Assembly (NCBI GenBank): GCA_021401465.1
Contig: JADDMT010000172.1
Span: forward strand, 1 to 50,464
Direction of reading: 5' to 3'
Source: Teratosphaeria epicoccoides
Taxonomy: Eukaryota > Ascomycota > Dothideomycetes > Mycosphaerellales > Teratosphaeriaceae
DNA length: 50,464 nt
The position numbers were made by a program, and so were the translations under genes. The notes beneath the pieces were generated by a model. That model was not told where the DNA came from. It searched no databases and saw nothing but the letters and a program-made list of their open reading frames with translations. Each line of letters starts with the position of its first letter. The first letter of the stretch is position 1. Positions 1 to 10,445 of this stretch are shown here, one piece after another.

Positions 1-415
1 GGGCGCCGAGCAGGTAGGCGAGTGCCTCGCGGTACTTAGCCTGTAGCCTGTTCATGGTCAGAGTGCCTTCGGCAATCCCCTCGTCGCGCGCACTCTAGAA
101 GTCATCGATGTTACGGCAGAGCTAGTTGTACTCGCTGTATACCTCTTCAGGGAGGTCTTGGCATTTTTGATGCTTGCTATTATAGTTGACACAATTGCGG
201 TAGATACCGCCCTCATCAAACCCGCCGACGCAGATCTTAGCTACGCTTCGGTTAGTACAAGTCACGCATACCTCGCGGGTAGGGGACGCCTTACTAACAC
301 GCGGAGGAGAGATGTGTGTAGCTTGGCTACTAAGGTTGTCGAGGCATCGTCAACACGAGCGACGATCGCGGGCAGAGCGAGTAGCGTCGAACTTAGTCTG
401 CAGCACATGAGCCAT
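1..415 (-). pseudogene. X gene, copy 1 (5' part, runs off window)
   Basis: This is the inverted partner of the copy at 49888-50464. Reading the minus strand from the ATG at 415, the protein begins MAHVLQTKFDATRSAR and then carries paired cysteines (SC-x-RC, CVTC and a CVNC-like pair). A CGA-to-TGA change lies inside the first Cys cluster, and TAG interrupts the frame further on, so the copy is broken. The mutation load is light compared with the copies at 31894 and 45364. A TATA box lies at 572-578 on the same strand, as in every other copy. I do not recognise the family. The clustered CxxC pairs suggest a zinc-binding N-terminus (inference). The gene continues beyond position 1. Confidence 0.55.
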
Positions 416-1213
416 TATAGCTAAGACGGGTTAATTGATCTTAATTGATTGATTAAAGAAGAAGGAGCTCCGGTACAGACCCGCAGACACAGCGAGGCGC
501 AAGCTAAGCGAAGTAGGAGCGGAGGTCGATGTTAGTGTCTTGGAACAGGAAAGTTTAGGAAGCGACAAGGTTTTTATACCCTCTGACAGCCCCCCTGTTG
601 CCTACCGCAACCGTTGAGCTAGTAACTCGAACTACATGCGCAGAGTACCTGCCTCTAGTTGACTTACAAGGGGACCGAATGATGCAATAACGGATAACGC
701 GGCTGTCACGCATGTGCGCCGACCGCACTCGTGCTAGCCTACTAGCATGGAAATGTGACGAGGCCCGCGCCAGGAGCGCGCTCCTGCCGTTTCGAGTGGC
801 GCGCGCAGAGCGTCCGCGTACTTTCCTACTACCCCGAGGTTCTGCGACACGTTCTTCACGGTCACGACTAAATAGGGACGGCCAAGCTACTTGGCGAGGC
901 TGGCGCGCATGCTCGCCCTATAATTTCAAGGATTGACTGAAGTACGTACTCGTAGTTTCCTGATATCTCGATCCGCATGTGAAGCGAAGGTGTTACGAAG
1001 CCGCCTAACATGTGACGGATTAAAACCCGCCCGAGTCAGCAGCCTCCGCCCCGTACTCGCTGCGAAGGTGTTAAGGTGTGCGCATGACACATGTTACGCA
1101 GGCTATCTACCTATTCACCCTTGCGCGGTATGAGCGTGCTACATCCCGTACCCTATATGTTCCGCGTGCGTCACTTAGTAAGGCTAGGGACATCCTCATA
1201 GGAGGAGGGGCAG
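416..1213 (-). repeat. X leader / 5' region, copy 1 (798 bp)
   Basis: This stretch between the terminal-repeat-like block and the X gene is exactly 798 bp here, at 31096-31893 and at 49090-49887, so the copies differ by substitutions, not indels. It contains the TATA box. I find no convincing gene in it. Open frames on the opposite strand (for example 712-936) look accidental. Confidence 0.6.
572..578 (-). promoter_or_regulatory. TATA box upstream of X gene copy 1
   Basis: On the minus strand GGTATAAAAACC lies about 157-165 nt before the ATG at 415. The same box at the same distance is present in copies 2, 4 and 5 (31731, 45520, 49725), which supports a real core promoter for the X gene. Confidence 0.5.
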
Positions 1214-1573
1214 TGATACGGTTGATACTAGGGGACCATTTGAACCGCATGGGTTCTAATGGCCGCCCTTAGCATGCAGTGACCCTGCCACATATGGCAA
1301 GGGGGTCCTTCGTACATACGTTGGCTCGTATGTCGTCCGAGTAGGATCAGTTGTCGACGTAGGACGCCCCCACGTCGCTGACCCTACGGTACCCCTACGG
1401 GGTTAGGCTCGGACATGCTTTCCCTAATTGAGGAGCGTCAGGGGTTATAAGCACCCTTAGCGCCACCTCTGCGATAAGCAGAAAGCAGCGCTGTCTTGTA
1501 CCTACTGAAAGGTCGGATTACTCTGTCACACTGCGAGATATTTTCATATCATATAGCACATATATCTATATCA
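1214..1573 (-). repeat. X terminal block (LTR-like), copy 1
   Basis: This is one of five copies of a 350-362 bp block that starts TGATATAG and ends GTATCA, so its tips form a 5-bp inverted repeat (TGATA/TATCA) with TG...CA ends as in LTRs. Other copies lie at 30734-31095, 38554-38915, 44337-44686 and 48730-49089. Two of these stop exactly at the GTATCA (or GTATTA) end with unrelated DNA beyond, which defines the block as a separate unit. Here its outer edge abuts the family 1 leader at 1574. I see no target-site duplication. Confidence 0.55.
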
Positions 1574-1645
1574 CTAACACCACGAGAACAAGTTGCCGCT
1601 ATACCTCAAATTACGTAGTAGCTCGAATCCATTTACCTTAGCGAG

Positions 1646-3340
1646 ATGGCTCTAGCATCTGTCGCAGGTTCAACTACTAGGAATAGACACGGTAACAACG
1701 GCTTTAAGATAGGAAGCCCTACAGAGTTCATAGGACAAGGATCTTAGGTCAAGATGTTTATCCTATAATGCTAGTTAGCATTTAACATAGATATAGAACA
1801 GTTTACAACACATCATAAGCAAATGATGTACATTATCTCTTACCTGAAGGGACTAGCGTTCGAGTTTATCTAGCCTTATCTGACAGATTATCTAGATCAT
1901 GTTAGCAACGTTAAAGCTAGGAAGACGACAACTAGGGAGATTCTTAACTTAGACAAGTCTTTGTTCAAGGCATTACGCGAAGCGTTTAGGCTTAGTAATA
2001 AGCAACAAGAGGCCAAGAGAGGTCTCCTAGGAATCTAGCAGAAGGGTTCCGCTATTAAGTACTACGCGGACTTTTAGACCCTCTCTGCTCGAGTCGACTA
2101 GAATGATAATGCTTTAGCCGCTTAGTTCTACTAGGGACTAAAGGAGACAGTTAAGGACGAAATTGCCTGAGGAGATCGGCTAATGACATTCAAGGAAATG
2201 AGCGATCTTGCGATTAGAATCGATAATCGCATCTAGGAACGACAGCAAGAACGACAACATAGAAATCGCAAGCTAGCACAGGCTAACTATAAGGTCTAAC
2301 AATCGGCACTAAAATGGCGAAGCGATTACTATAGTCTCTAACCTATAGAGTTAGATGCGACTAAGGGGCGTCTAAAGAATAGACCCCGAGGAAAGCCGCG
2401 GAAGGGCTCTCCTCCCTAGAATGGTCTGAAGAAGCCATTCGACAAGAGTAATCTTGAGTGCTATAACTATGGAAAGAAAGGACACTTTGCCCGCGAGTGT
2501 TTTGCTAAGAAGTAACGACAGGAACTGCCTAGGATAGAGCAGGCTCGCGCGACAACAACGGCGCCTTAGCAGAAGGCCGCCGCTACTCGAGAACTAGACT
2601 ATGCCGTACTTACTTAGACTGCGTGCTACGACGACGATTGTCGAATTCACATGAGTAATAAAGATAGTTCCGGATACTACCCTAGCCGAAACAAGGCATA
2701 GTCGATCTGTGCGCTAAGGGGTACACCTTCTAGTATGATAGTCCTAAGGCAACAGGAGCTAGAAGAAGAAGAAGAAGGTTCGGACGACAACTACGAGATT
2801 GTCGAAGCCGTCATTCCTGATTCCGAGGAAGACAAGAGCATAGAGCGATAGGCTATGCCGCCGCATGACATCAGGCTCGATATTATCCGAATCATACAGA
2901 ACTAGTAGGCTTAGGCTTGCCCATGGATTAATAGAGTACAACATGTCAACTAGCTTTAGTATGACGAACTAGCCGACCGTATGCGACGACACCTAAGGAG
3001 ACTACTAGTTGTAGCTTAACCTCACGCGCATTAGAAGGTTGTCCAAGAAATTATACTGTTCGGGGTAGAGTTCACACCCTAGGGAGGCTACCTAACCCAC
3101 GAAGGTATTCAGATTCTACAAGCGCTACGACTCCGAGTCTATTACTTAAAAATAGAGTACGCAAGAAACGCGCAGGAACAGCGAGGCTAAGAGCGAGAAC
3201 GACCTCTTAGGCTAGAGAACAGTAACGCTTAGAGAAGGAGCCGAGACTACACGATCCCTAAACTAGTCCGTGAAGACAGTTATTCGGGAAACGACAAGGT
3301 CCGCTAGAATTAGACCTACGGACAGACTAGACAGGGCTGT
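1646..3340 (+). pseudogene. gag of chromovirus family 1 (degenerate)
   Basis: This would encode the capsid/nucleocapsid protein of the retrotransposon. The frame opens at ATG 1646 (MALASVAGSTTRNRHG) and can be followed through stops in one frame to about 3410, overlapping pol. A CCHC zinc knuckle lies at 2459-2500, read as CYNYGKKGHFAREC; the second Cys is Tyr, which fits TGT-to-TAT by strand-symmetric C-to-T mutation. An acidic stretch with a run of Glu follows at about 2760-2840. The start is supported by a second copy of the same leader and ATG at 39022. Numerous TAG stops make it non-functional. Confidence 0.75.
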
Positions 3341-6300
3341 AACAATGTGCTGCGATTAGCGCCAGATACGCGAACAACCTTAGAGTATAGGTGCATATCG
3401 ACGAGACGCTAGCTAGGGCCTTAATAGATTCAGGATGTACTAGAATCTTCATGACGCCTAAGTTCGCCAGGACAGCTAGGATAAAGCTACAGGCGAAGAC
3501 GAATGCTTTCTCGCTACAAGCGATTAATAGAAAGCCGGTTACGCACAACTAAGGAATAGTTGACGAAGAGACTAAGATAATACCTCTGCGGATAGGACGC
3601 TACTAAGAGATGCTCTAGTTCGACATCACGGAGTTACTAGGCTCAGATGTAGTACTAGGGTTACTATAGCTAAGAAACGCTAACCCCTATATTAACTAGA
3701 AGAATGAGAGGATCTAGTTCCTAGAACTCTTAAGATCGATACCTCTACCTGTAGTACATGACGTACTAGGCAAGATCGATATATGTGTTATGACTTCAAG
3801 CGAGATAGTAGCTGCTATTAAGGATCTAGAACAGGAAGTACATGTCCTATAGGTCAAAGCAACGCAAATGGAAGTCAGGGTCGAATTCATAGTTCCTGAC
3901 AAGTATAAAGAGTTCGCTACTCTTTCTGAGGAAGAACCCGACTAAGAAGCTCTGCTAGAACACTAGGAGTAGGACTACGGGATACCCTTACTCCCTGGCA
4001 AGACACTAACGAAGCAATTAGTTCGCCTGTTATTAGCAGCGAAACTAGAGATTCTCCGGAAATACCTAGAAGACAACCTCCGGAAAGGCTTCGTCCGCAA
4101 GTCGTAGTCCCTAGCTAGATATCCGATCCTGTTTGTACCTAAGGGGGAAGATAACTAGCGACTCTACGTAGATTATCGTAGATTAAACAACATCATGATA
4201 AAGAATAGTTATCCGCTTCCTTTGCTCTCGGAATTGCAGGACTACCTACAAGGAGTAATGTAGTTCTCAAAGTTTGACATACCTAGAGCGTATAACTAAA
4301 TTCAAATTAAGGAAGGCGAAGAATAGAAGACTATGTTCCGAACTAGGTTTAGACACTACAAGTACATAGTCATGCTATTTAGATTAACAAATGCCCTAGC
4401 TACATAGTAGGCATTTATTAATAACGTACTACGAGAGCACCTTAACGTCTTTGTAGTTATATACCTAGACGACATCCTCGTCTACTCCCGGACGATCGAA
4501 GAGCATAGGACTTACGTACGTAAGGTACTTCAGAAACTCTAGGATTACTAGTTAAAGGTTAAGCCTTAGAAGAGCGAGTTTCACAAGCAGGAAGTACAAT
4601 TCCTTGGCTACGTAGTAGCATGGAATAGAATCAAGATAGACACTAAGAAAGTCTAAGTTGTAAAAGAGTAGCCTACGCTAACTAATGTTAAGGAAGTATA
4701 GTCCTTCCTAGGGTTCGCTAACTTCTACCGAAGATTTGTAGCAAACTATTCGAAGATTACGGCACTACTTACGACTCTTACTACGAAGGATACGCCATTT
4801 GTGTAGGACGACGCCTAACAGAATGCCTTTAAGGAACTTAAGCGACAATTTACAGATTAGCTAATCTTACTTGTATTCGACCTAGATAAGCCTATCATAG
4901 TCGAAACATATGCCTCCGACGTAGCGCTCGGGGCATGCTTGAGTCAACTAGGACCAAGTAGACGACTACAGCTAGTCGCCTACTACTCGAGGAAATTGTC
5001 TAGACCTAAACTCTAATATGACGTCTATAACAAAGAACTTCTAGCTATAGTAGACGCCTACAAGGCCTAGCGAGTCTACTTAGAAGGTTCTAAGCACTAG
5101 GTCACGGTCTACATAGACTATGAGAACTTGCGATACTTCATAACGACGAAAGAGTTAAACTGACGACAGGTTCAGTAGAGTAAGGAGCTCTCTAGTTTTA
5201 ACTACAAGATCGTCTATTATAAGGGGACCGATAACGCACGCGCCGATGCACTTAGCTACTAGACAGACTATATGAAGGGCGTGAAGCAGGAGAAACATGC
5301 TGTTCTATAGGAAAATAGCAATAGCACGCTAGGAGTTAACTGACTCGCGGCTATGACTATCACATAGACTAGTGAATTTCAGGACGACCTGAAGAACACG
5401 CTAGTCTACGACCTAACTGCACTCGCTGTCTGCGACGACATTAATAGACAGGAGGATTAGGAAGACGAAGACGGAATCCTTCTGTTTTAAGGATTAGTAT
5501 ACATACTAACGTCTTTACAATTAGAGCTACTATGACTCCGACATAATGTACCTTAGGCAGGACACCCGGGAGTGTCTAAAATGAAGCAAATTCTCTAACA
5601 AGAATATTACTTCCCTAGGATGAGCAAGGTAATCAAGGACTATGTCTGTTAATATGTAACTTGCCGACAAAGTAAGCATAACTATCACAAACCGTATAGG
5701 CTACTACGACTACTTAAGGTACCTTAACGGCCATAGGAGTCGCTCACCATGGATTTCATTGTTAAACTACCTTAGTCAAGAGAACCCGCTACGAATGAGT
5801 TCTTCGACAGGATCATGGTAGTAGTTAACCGATTCACTAAGTTTAGGAAGTTTATCCCTTACCGCGAAGACTTTAAGACTAAAGATATCGCGTATGTCTT
5901 CATCAAATAGGTAGTAGCACTACATGGTATGCTACAGGACCTAGTAACGGATCAAGGATCCGTGTTTACCTCTAACTTCTAGAGAGCCCTAATGAGGCAA
6001 TTCTAGGTCAGACATCGACTAAGTACTTCTTTCTACCCTTAGACAGATAGACAGACAGAACGTCTAAATCAGACGTTAGAATAGTACCTTCGATCCTATG
6101 TGAATAGGGACTAGAATAACTAGGTAGAGTTGTTACTAATAGCATAGCTCGCGTATAATAGTACGCTAGTAGAGTCGATAGGACTCTCGCCTTTTCAGAT
6201 GGCATATAGATTAGCTATAGAAGACATTCTAGACGTCTTAGCTAGTAATCCGAACCTAGTAGCACTCAGACGAGTAGAACATCTACGCTAACTGCAAACA

Positions 6301-6810
6301 GAAGCATGACTTAACCTGCAGTTCTATTAGCAGAACATGGCATAGTACGCAAATCGTAAGAGAATTAAGGGACTAATTCTAAAGGAGGGGGACAAGGTAT
6401 ATCTCCTCCGCTATTACATCAAATTAGACAAGCCGAGTAAAAAACTAGACGCTGTAAAACTAGGACCATTTAGGATTAAGGCCAAGAAAGGACCAGTTAA
6501 TTTTAAGTTATAGCTACCTAAGCAGATGAGAGTACACCCTGTGTTCTATGTCTCTCTACTAGAACAAGCAGCGCTAGACGCTACACTGCAAACGGAACCC
6601 TTACTACTTGACCCTAAAGTAGAAGAACCGGAGTATACTGTCGAAAAGATTGTCGACACTCGCTAGCGGGACAGACAGCGAGAGTACTTAGTAAAATAGG
6701 AAGGATATAGGAGTACCGAGAACACCTAGGAACCCCTAGAACATCTGCGAAACTGTTAGCAAAAGATACGGAGTTTCGAGAAAGGAACGAACCTAGGAAG
6801 AAGATCCTAA
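3340..6810 (+). pseudogene. pol of chromovirus family 1 (PR-RT-RNase H-IN-chromodomain)
   Basis: One frame, offset by -1 from gag, runs from about 3340 to TAA 6808-6810 (about 1157 codons) without an indel, broken only by point-mutation stops. Domains in order: aspartic protease (ALIDSGCT, about 3412-3440); reverse transcriptase with the catalytic YLDD box at 4462-4473; RNase H (about 4870-5250); integrase with an HPGVSK zinc-finger region near 5561, catalytic Asp in MDFIV (about 5750), Asp in TDQGSVF (about 5947) and Glu in RQTERLNQTLEQYL (about 6050); and a chromodomain (EYTVEKIVDTR ... KxEGY ... EPLEHL) at about 6632-6785. The integrase would insert the cDNA and the chromodomain would steer it to heterochromatin. 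Stops are almost all TAG at Gln/Trp positions. Confidence 0.9.
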
Positions 6811-7368
6811 GCTACGACTTGACTCCTGCAGGACGCTATCGATCGGCTCGGCTATCACGCTATCCAGGAAACCCTAATATGAGGCGTTAGTGAAACCCTC
6901 TATTACGCTCTATGTCGTAGGACTAAGAGCGAGACCCGCTAAAGGATCTAGGTCAAGAAGAAACCTAGCCTGCGAGAGAGCCTGTTCCTTGGCCTTATCC
7001 TCCCTGATCTCACGCTCCTCGAGAGCGCGACTATCCTTGACCTCCTAGTCGACTACGTCTAACTGTTTTCGAAGACGTATCTCCTTTGCATGCGCCTCTA
7101 TTATCTTCTGCGAAGCCTTAGCTAGGACTGCCTTCGCACGATCGAGATCAGCAATTAGTCTTTTCTGCTAATCGCCTAACTTCTCCTATTCGACCTCTAT
7201 TACCTTCGCGTCGTAACTCCGACAGTTACTAAAGTGACATTACGAACATTTCCCTAAGGAAATGTGTACCTAACAAACAAGCTTTAACTCTTGACACCGA
7301 GTATAGGACTTTATGCTGTCCTGGCCCTAACGATAGATTCGATTCGCGTAGCGTTTACGTTTCTACGT
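6793..7368 (-). pseudogene. Antisense coiled-coil ORF between pol and 3' LTR (family 1, copy A)
   Basis: The minus-strand frame covers 192 codons and overlaps the 3' end of pol tail-to-tail by 18 nt. The N-terminus is basic and Cys-rich; the middle is a long charged helix (for example KAVLAKASQKIIEAHAKEIR), likely coiled coil; the C-terminus is Ser-rich (SSRSLGSSS). The likely start is ACG here but ATG in the better-preserved copy at 46722-47297. Stops are TAG/TAA at Trp/Gln-like positions, as in pol. Because the same frame is kept in both copies I treat it as a real accessory gene of this retroelement. Function unknown; antisense accessory ORFs between pol and the LTR are known in some plant gypsy elements. 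Confidence 0.65.
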
Positions 7369-7505
7369 TAAAGGGGCGTTAGTGTCTAGGATGACACAAG
7401 GTAGTAATGTAGAAAGAGAAGACATCACAGCATAAAAGGAAATGACAAGAGAAACCCCGCACTAATAAGGTAGCTTAGGGACAAGCTAGGCTAAGAGGGG
7501 GATAG

Positions 7506-7976
7506 TGTCATGAGTGTTAGGAGTACTATGGGTTTTAGGATCATGAGGGTCCTAAGTGCTATAAGTTATAGGTATAGTCATAGGAGTACTATAAGTTATA
7601 GGCATAGTTATAGGAGAAATGATCTGTTACATGAGGATAGATCCCTAGATCTGTAGGGTTAGTCTACAGATCTATAGGCCTATAAGGAAGAAAGGATCTG
7701 TTACAGGATAATAGACCCTTAGATCTATAGGGTTAGTCTACAGATCTATAGACACAGATCTGTTAGGTCTGTCGACAGATCTAACAGAGCTACTCTGTCT
7801 CTCTAGTATATAGGGATAGCTTCAGGACAGGTAGTTAGGAGCTTCGTGCTTAATTTAATTCCCTTTCCCTAGGGGATAGTTAGTTACAAGGTTAACTGCT
7901 ATTGTCGATATTCTTCACAGCTCTGCGAGTCTAATACCTAGTTACCTTCCTGCTATTAGCACCTACCCTTATGACA
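7506..7976 (+). repeat. 3' LTR of chromovirus family 1, copy A (471 bp)
   Basis: The LTR starts TGTCATGAG and ends CCTTATGACA, giving 6-bp inverted tips (TGTCAT/ATGACA). It contains several direct repeats around AGATCTGTAGGGTTAGTCTA. Counterparts are the solo LTR at 30236-30652 and the inverted LTR at 46102-46585, whose tips have become TATCAT-type by C-to-T change. Confidence 0.85.
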
Positions 7977-8401
7977 CCTAGGTTTAAGCGATTTTTTCGC
8001 TTAGATCTCTAGCTAAGAGTATAGGGTATCTGTAGATGCTAACTAGCTTAAGGTAACATATGCCTGTAACTATGTAGAGGATACTACCTCTAAGTCATGT
8101 AATAGTATGCTGTTTAGTTTAGTAGAACTAAGGGTAGTCCCCTTAGGGAGAGGGGATAATAATATGCTAGACATATAGGCGCTAGCCGCAGGCTTGGCGT
8201 CACGTGACCTCGCGGATATTTGAGATGCTAGACATATAGGTACTAGCCGCAGGTTTAGTATCATGTAACCTTACAGATATTTTTTAGGTTGTAATGTGTA
8301 TGCATATGTAGCTAAATATAATCAGCCCTGTTATAGGACTAATTACTAAGCCTTTTAGCTATAAAAGGTAGTAGTAAAAGGTCGGCATACCTTCTCTATT
8401 A
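7977..8401 (-). mobile_element. TRIM-like miniature LTR element, truncated copy (minus)
   Basis: This is the reverse complement of the 5' part of the complete element at 22271-22971. Its 5' LTR is at 8160-8401 (242 bp, the same length as its counterpart) and includes the same internal duplication of about 59 bp; the internal segment then stops at 7977, exactly at the end of the family 1 LTR. The 3' LTR is absent. No coding capacity. Confidence 0.75.
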
Positions 8402-8910
8402 AAGGCGTAGTAGCTTAAGGCGCGTATAATATACGCCTCTAACTTGCGGACTCTTTAAGAGAAGAGTATAAGACTAACAAAGTCTTCTACGCTAAAGATG
8501 TTCCTAATAAAGAGCTCCTACTAGGCCGCCTATAGCGCTACAAGCAGGGAGTCGTTATTAATCAAGCTACTAACAATTAGTTCTATAGCTCTATAGGCGA
8601 AGTTCCTATAGTAAGGATACGCGACATACATAGCTTCTACAAGGACATGAAGAAGGTCTAATGTATGTATGTAGTCTACATATAGAATATTAGGGAAGAC
8701 ATTACCCTCCTGCCTAAGTTAGGGGAATACGCTGATATTTTCGACGTAGAGGCTGCGGCCTATGCCTAGGCCCTAGACGTAGAGCATGCGATTAACCTCA
8801 AGGAGGGTTATAATCCTCTATATTAACCTCTATACCCTATGTCAGAATCTTAGCTTAAAACACTTCGAGACTATCTCTAAAAGGCGCAAAAGAACACGTA
8901 GATCTGACGA
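8402..8910 (+). pseudogene. pol fragment of chromovirus family 2 (protease-RT linker)
   Basis: The translated fragment contains NKELLLGRL, NLKEGYNPLY and YPMSES and matches the minus-strand family 2 pol around 36490-36985. It ends abruptly at the boundary of the repeat starting at 8911 and begins at the TRIM end. Stops are TAG. It is an isolated scrap without LTRs. Confidence 0.75.
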
Positions 8911-10445
8911 ACGTCTCGAAAATCAAGGCCCTAAGTAGACTAAGTAACTTATGTTACTTAGCTTACTTACCTACTTGTCTGACTTAGCCTGCTCGTATGT
9001 ACCCCTAAGAAACTCGGCCTCTCCTAAGCTACTCGTGTCGCAGACGCGAGTAGCTTAGAGTGTAAGAGTACTACTAGTATGTAACTTACTACTAGTAGTA
9101 TACTAGTAGCAGGTAGCTTAGGCACATAAGCCAAGCTACTTAAATCAAAACAATTTGCATGTAATAGACGTTAAAGTCATGATTTTAGTTAATACTACAA
9201 ATCCTGTTATTGTCATACTATGCTCTTTTACTATTAACACTAAATCTGACATACAACGCGAATTAAGCAGATTTGCTAACACTAAACACATATATAGCTT
9301 CAACGTATCTCTTATAACACCTCTTGAATTCAAGCAAGCTGCTATATCTGACTTGCGCCTCACGCCTAAAGACCTTAATCAGTATAGCTAGTAACAAATG
9401 CATAGCTACTACATACTATCTACACATCCTGTATTAGCCCTTACATATGACTCTTCTACTTGCCCTTATCCTCTATTCCGTTCTACTAGCTTACCTTTAC
9501 TACTACTAACTCTCCTAAAGCGCTACTATTTCGCCCCTCCTATAGCTTCTTAAAGGTCGCATCATTAAAGACCTTGTCGCTATAGCCCTTAATCTGCTCT
9601 AATAAGGTCGAGTCCATAAATGTAGTATGCTACTACAAATGACTATCCCTTAACTTAGAGTCGCTAAGCGCATCCTCTACCTTCTCTACAACGTTCGACT
9701 AGTTGCTTATAAGATCACACTAATCAAGTAGAGCGCATACTATGCTACATTATAATCGTTAGCTAATATATACCCTGTAGCTACTAAACTACTACTAGTA
9801 CCTCCTATCGATATTAAAGTGCTAGTAGTATGTTAGTAGCATAACGCTAGTATACTACTAGTATACTTACCTAGCATTTTTTGCCTCTGCCTCTAGCAAA
9901 GCTTAGCTCCTACTATCGCCTTAGTCTTTGTCCTTCGCGGTTAAGCTTTATGTCCTATAGCTATTATCATTAACTGCGCTGCTACGTAGAGTTAATAATC
10001 GCACTTACTATGTGCCTACTCTAGTAAGTCTTTACGTTTTGCCTCTTGCTAGAGCCGCGCTAGTGTTTATCTGTTATTAGCATAGTTTAGTCGATATATA
10101 AGTCCTCTCGCCTATACCGCTTGTCTACACTAGTTACGATTAACCGCCTACTCTGTAGCTTAGGCCTCTTGCTACTTCTGCCTCGTTAGTAATAGCTAGC
10201 TATTACAACGCGCTAAGGCTACTAACCTTTCATCTTGCGTGTGTCTAGGTTAGGGCTTATTAACTATAGTAGCTTTCATACTAGACAAGTTCATGTTAGT
10301 AATCATGGCCATGATGTTAGACGAGAAACTAACCTCGTTGTCACGATACTGTTATGTAGTATGTCCCGCGATAATGGCTCCTCTAGTCCCTACATCGGCT
10401 AGTCGTCACTGTCATAATCGCTTGCCTTACTACTATAGTTACTAA
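8911..10445 (+). repeat. Left arm of 1.5-kb inverted repeat (DNA-transposon end)
   Basis: The segment starts acgtctcgaaaatcaagg and is repeated in inverted orientation at 27532-29066. The outer flanks differ (family 2 pol at left, family 3 pol at right) and show no target-site duplication, so these are probably end segments of two copies of one element, not the two ends of a single insertion. Within the first 230 bp are short palindromes (taagtaac...gttactta) and the tagtagtatactag motif. The part from 9871 onward carries the 3' end of the Gln-rich minus-strand ORF. Confidence 0.65.
9155..9391 (+). other. Conserved open segment in transposon end; coding strand uncertain
   Basis: A 78-codon plus-strand frame (starts MHVIDVKVMILVNTT, ends TPKDLNQYS) overlaps a 72-codon minus-strand frame at 9145-9363. 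Both frames exist in the inverted copy at 28570-28832, the plus-strand one there with a single TAA. The stretch is AT-rich and nearly free of TAG, unlike its surroundings. I cannot say which strand, if either, is translated, and I recognise no family. Confidence 0.3.

Larger units (their letters stand above)
1574..7976 (+). mobile_element. Ty3/gypsy chromovirus, family 1, copy A (5' LTR missing)
   Basis: The internal region (leader, gag, pol, antisense ORF) is nearly complete and ends in a 3' LTR at 7506-7976. No 5' LTR is present: the leader starts directly against an X terminal block. A purine tract (agagggggat) precedes the 3' LTR as the expected polypurine tract. Pol order PR-RT-RNase H-integrase-chromodomain identifies Ty3/gypsy (Metaviridae, chromovirus branch). 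The copy is heavily mutated, with dozens of TAG/TAA stops. Related pieces lie at 30236-30652 (solo LTR), 38916-39084 (leader and gag start) and 46102-48729 (3' half, minus). Confidence 0.9.

Noticed and set aside
158..424. 88-codon plus-strand ORF, also seen at 45107-45307 and as antisense in copies 2 and 5
   Set aside because: It is opposite the Cys-rich part of the X gene. The X frame has a promoter, a full 499-codon extent and typical stops; this one does not.
712..936. 74-codon ORF also open in the inverted copy (49367-49591)
   Set aside because: It lies in the X leader, antisense to nothing known, reads as Arg/Ala-rich composition, and is broken in X copies 2 and 4. Its conservation is explained by the high identity of the two outer arms.
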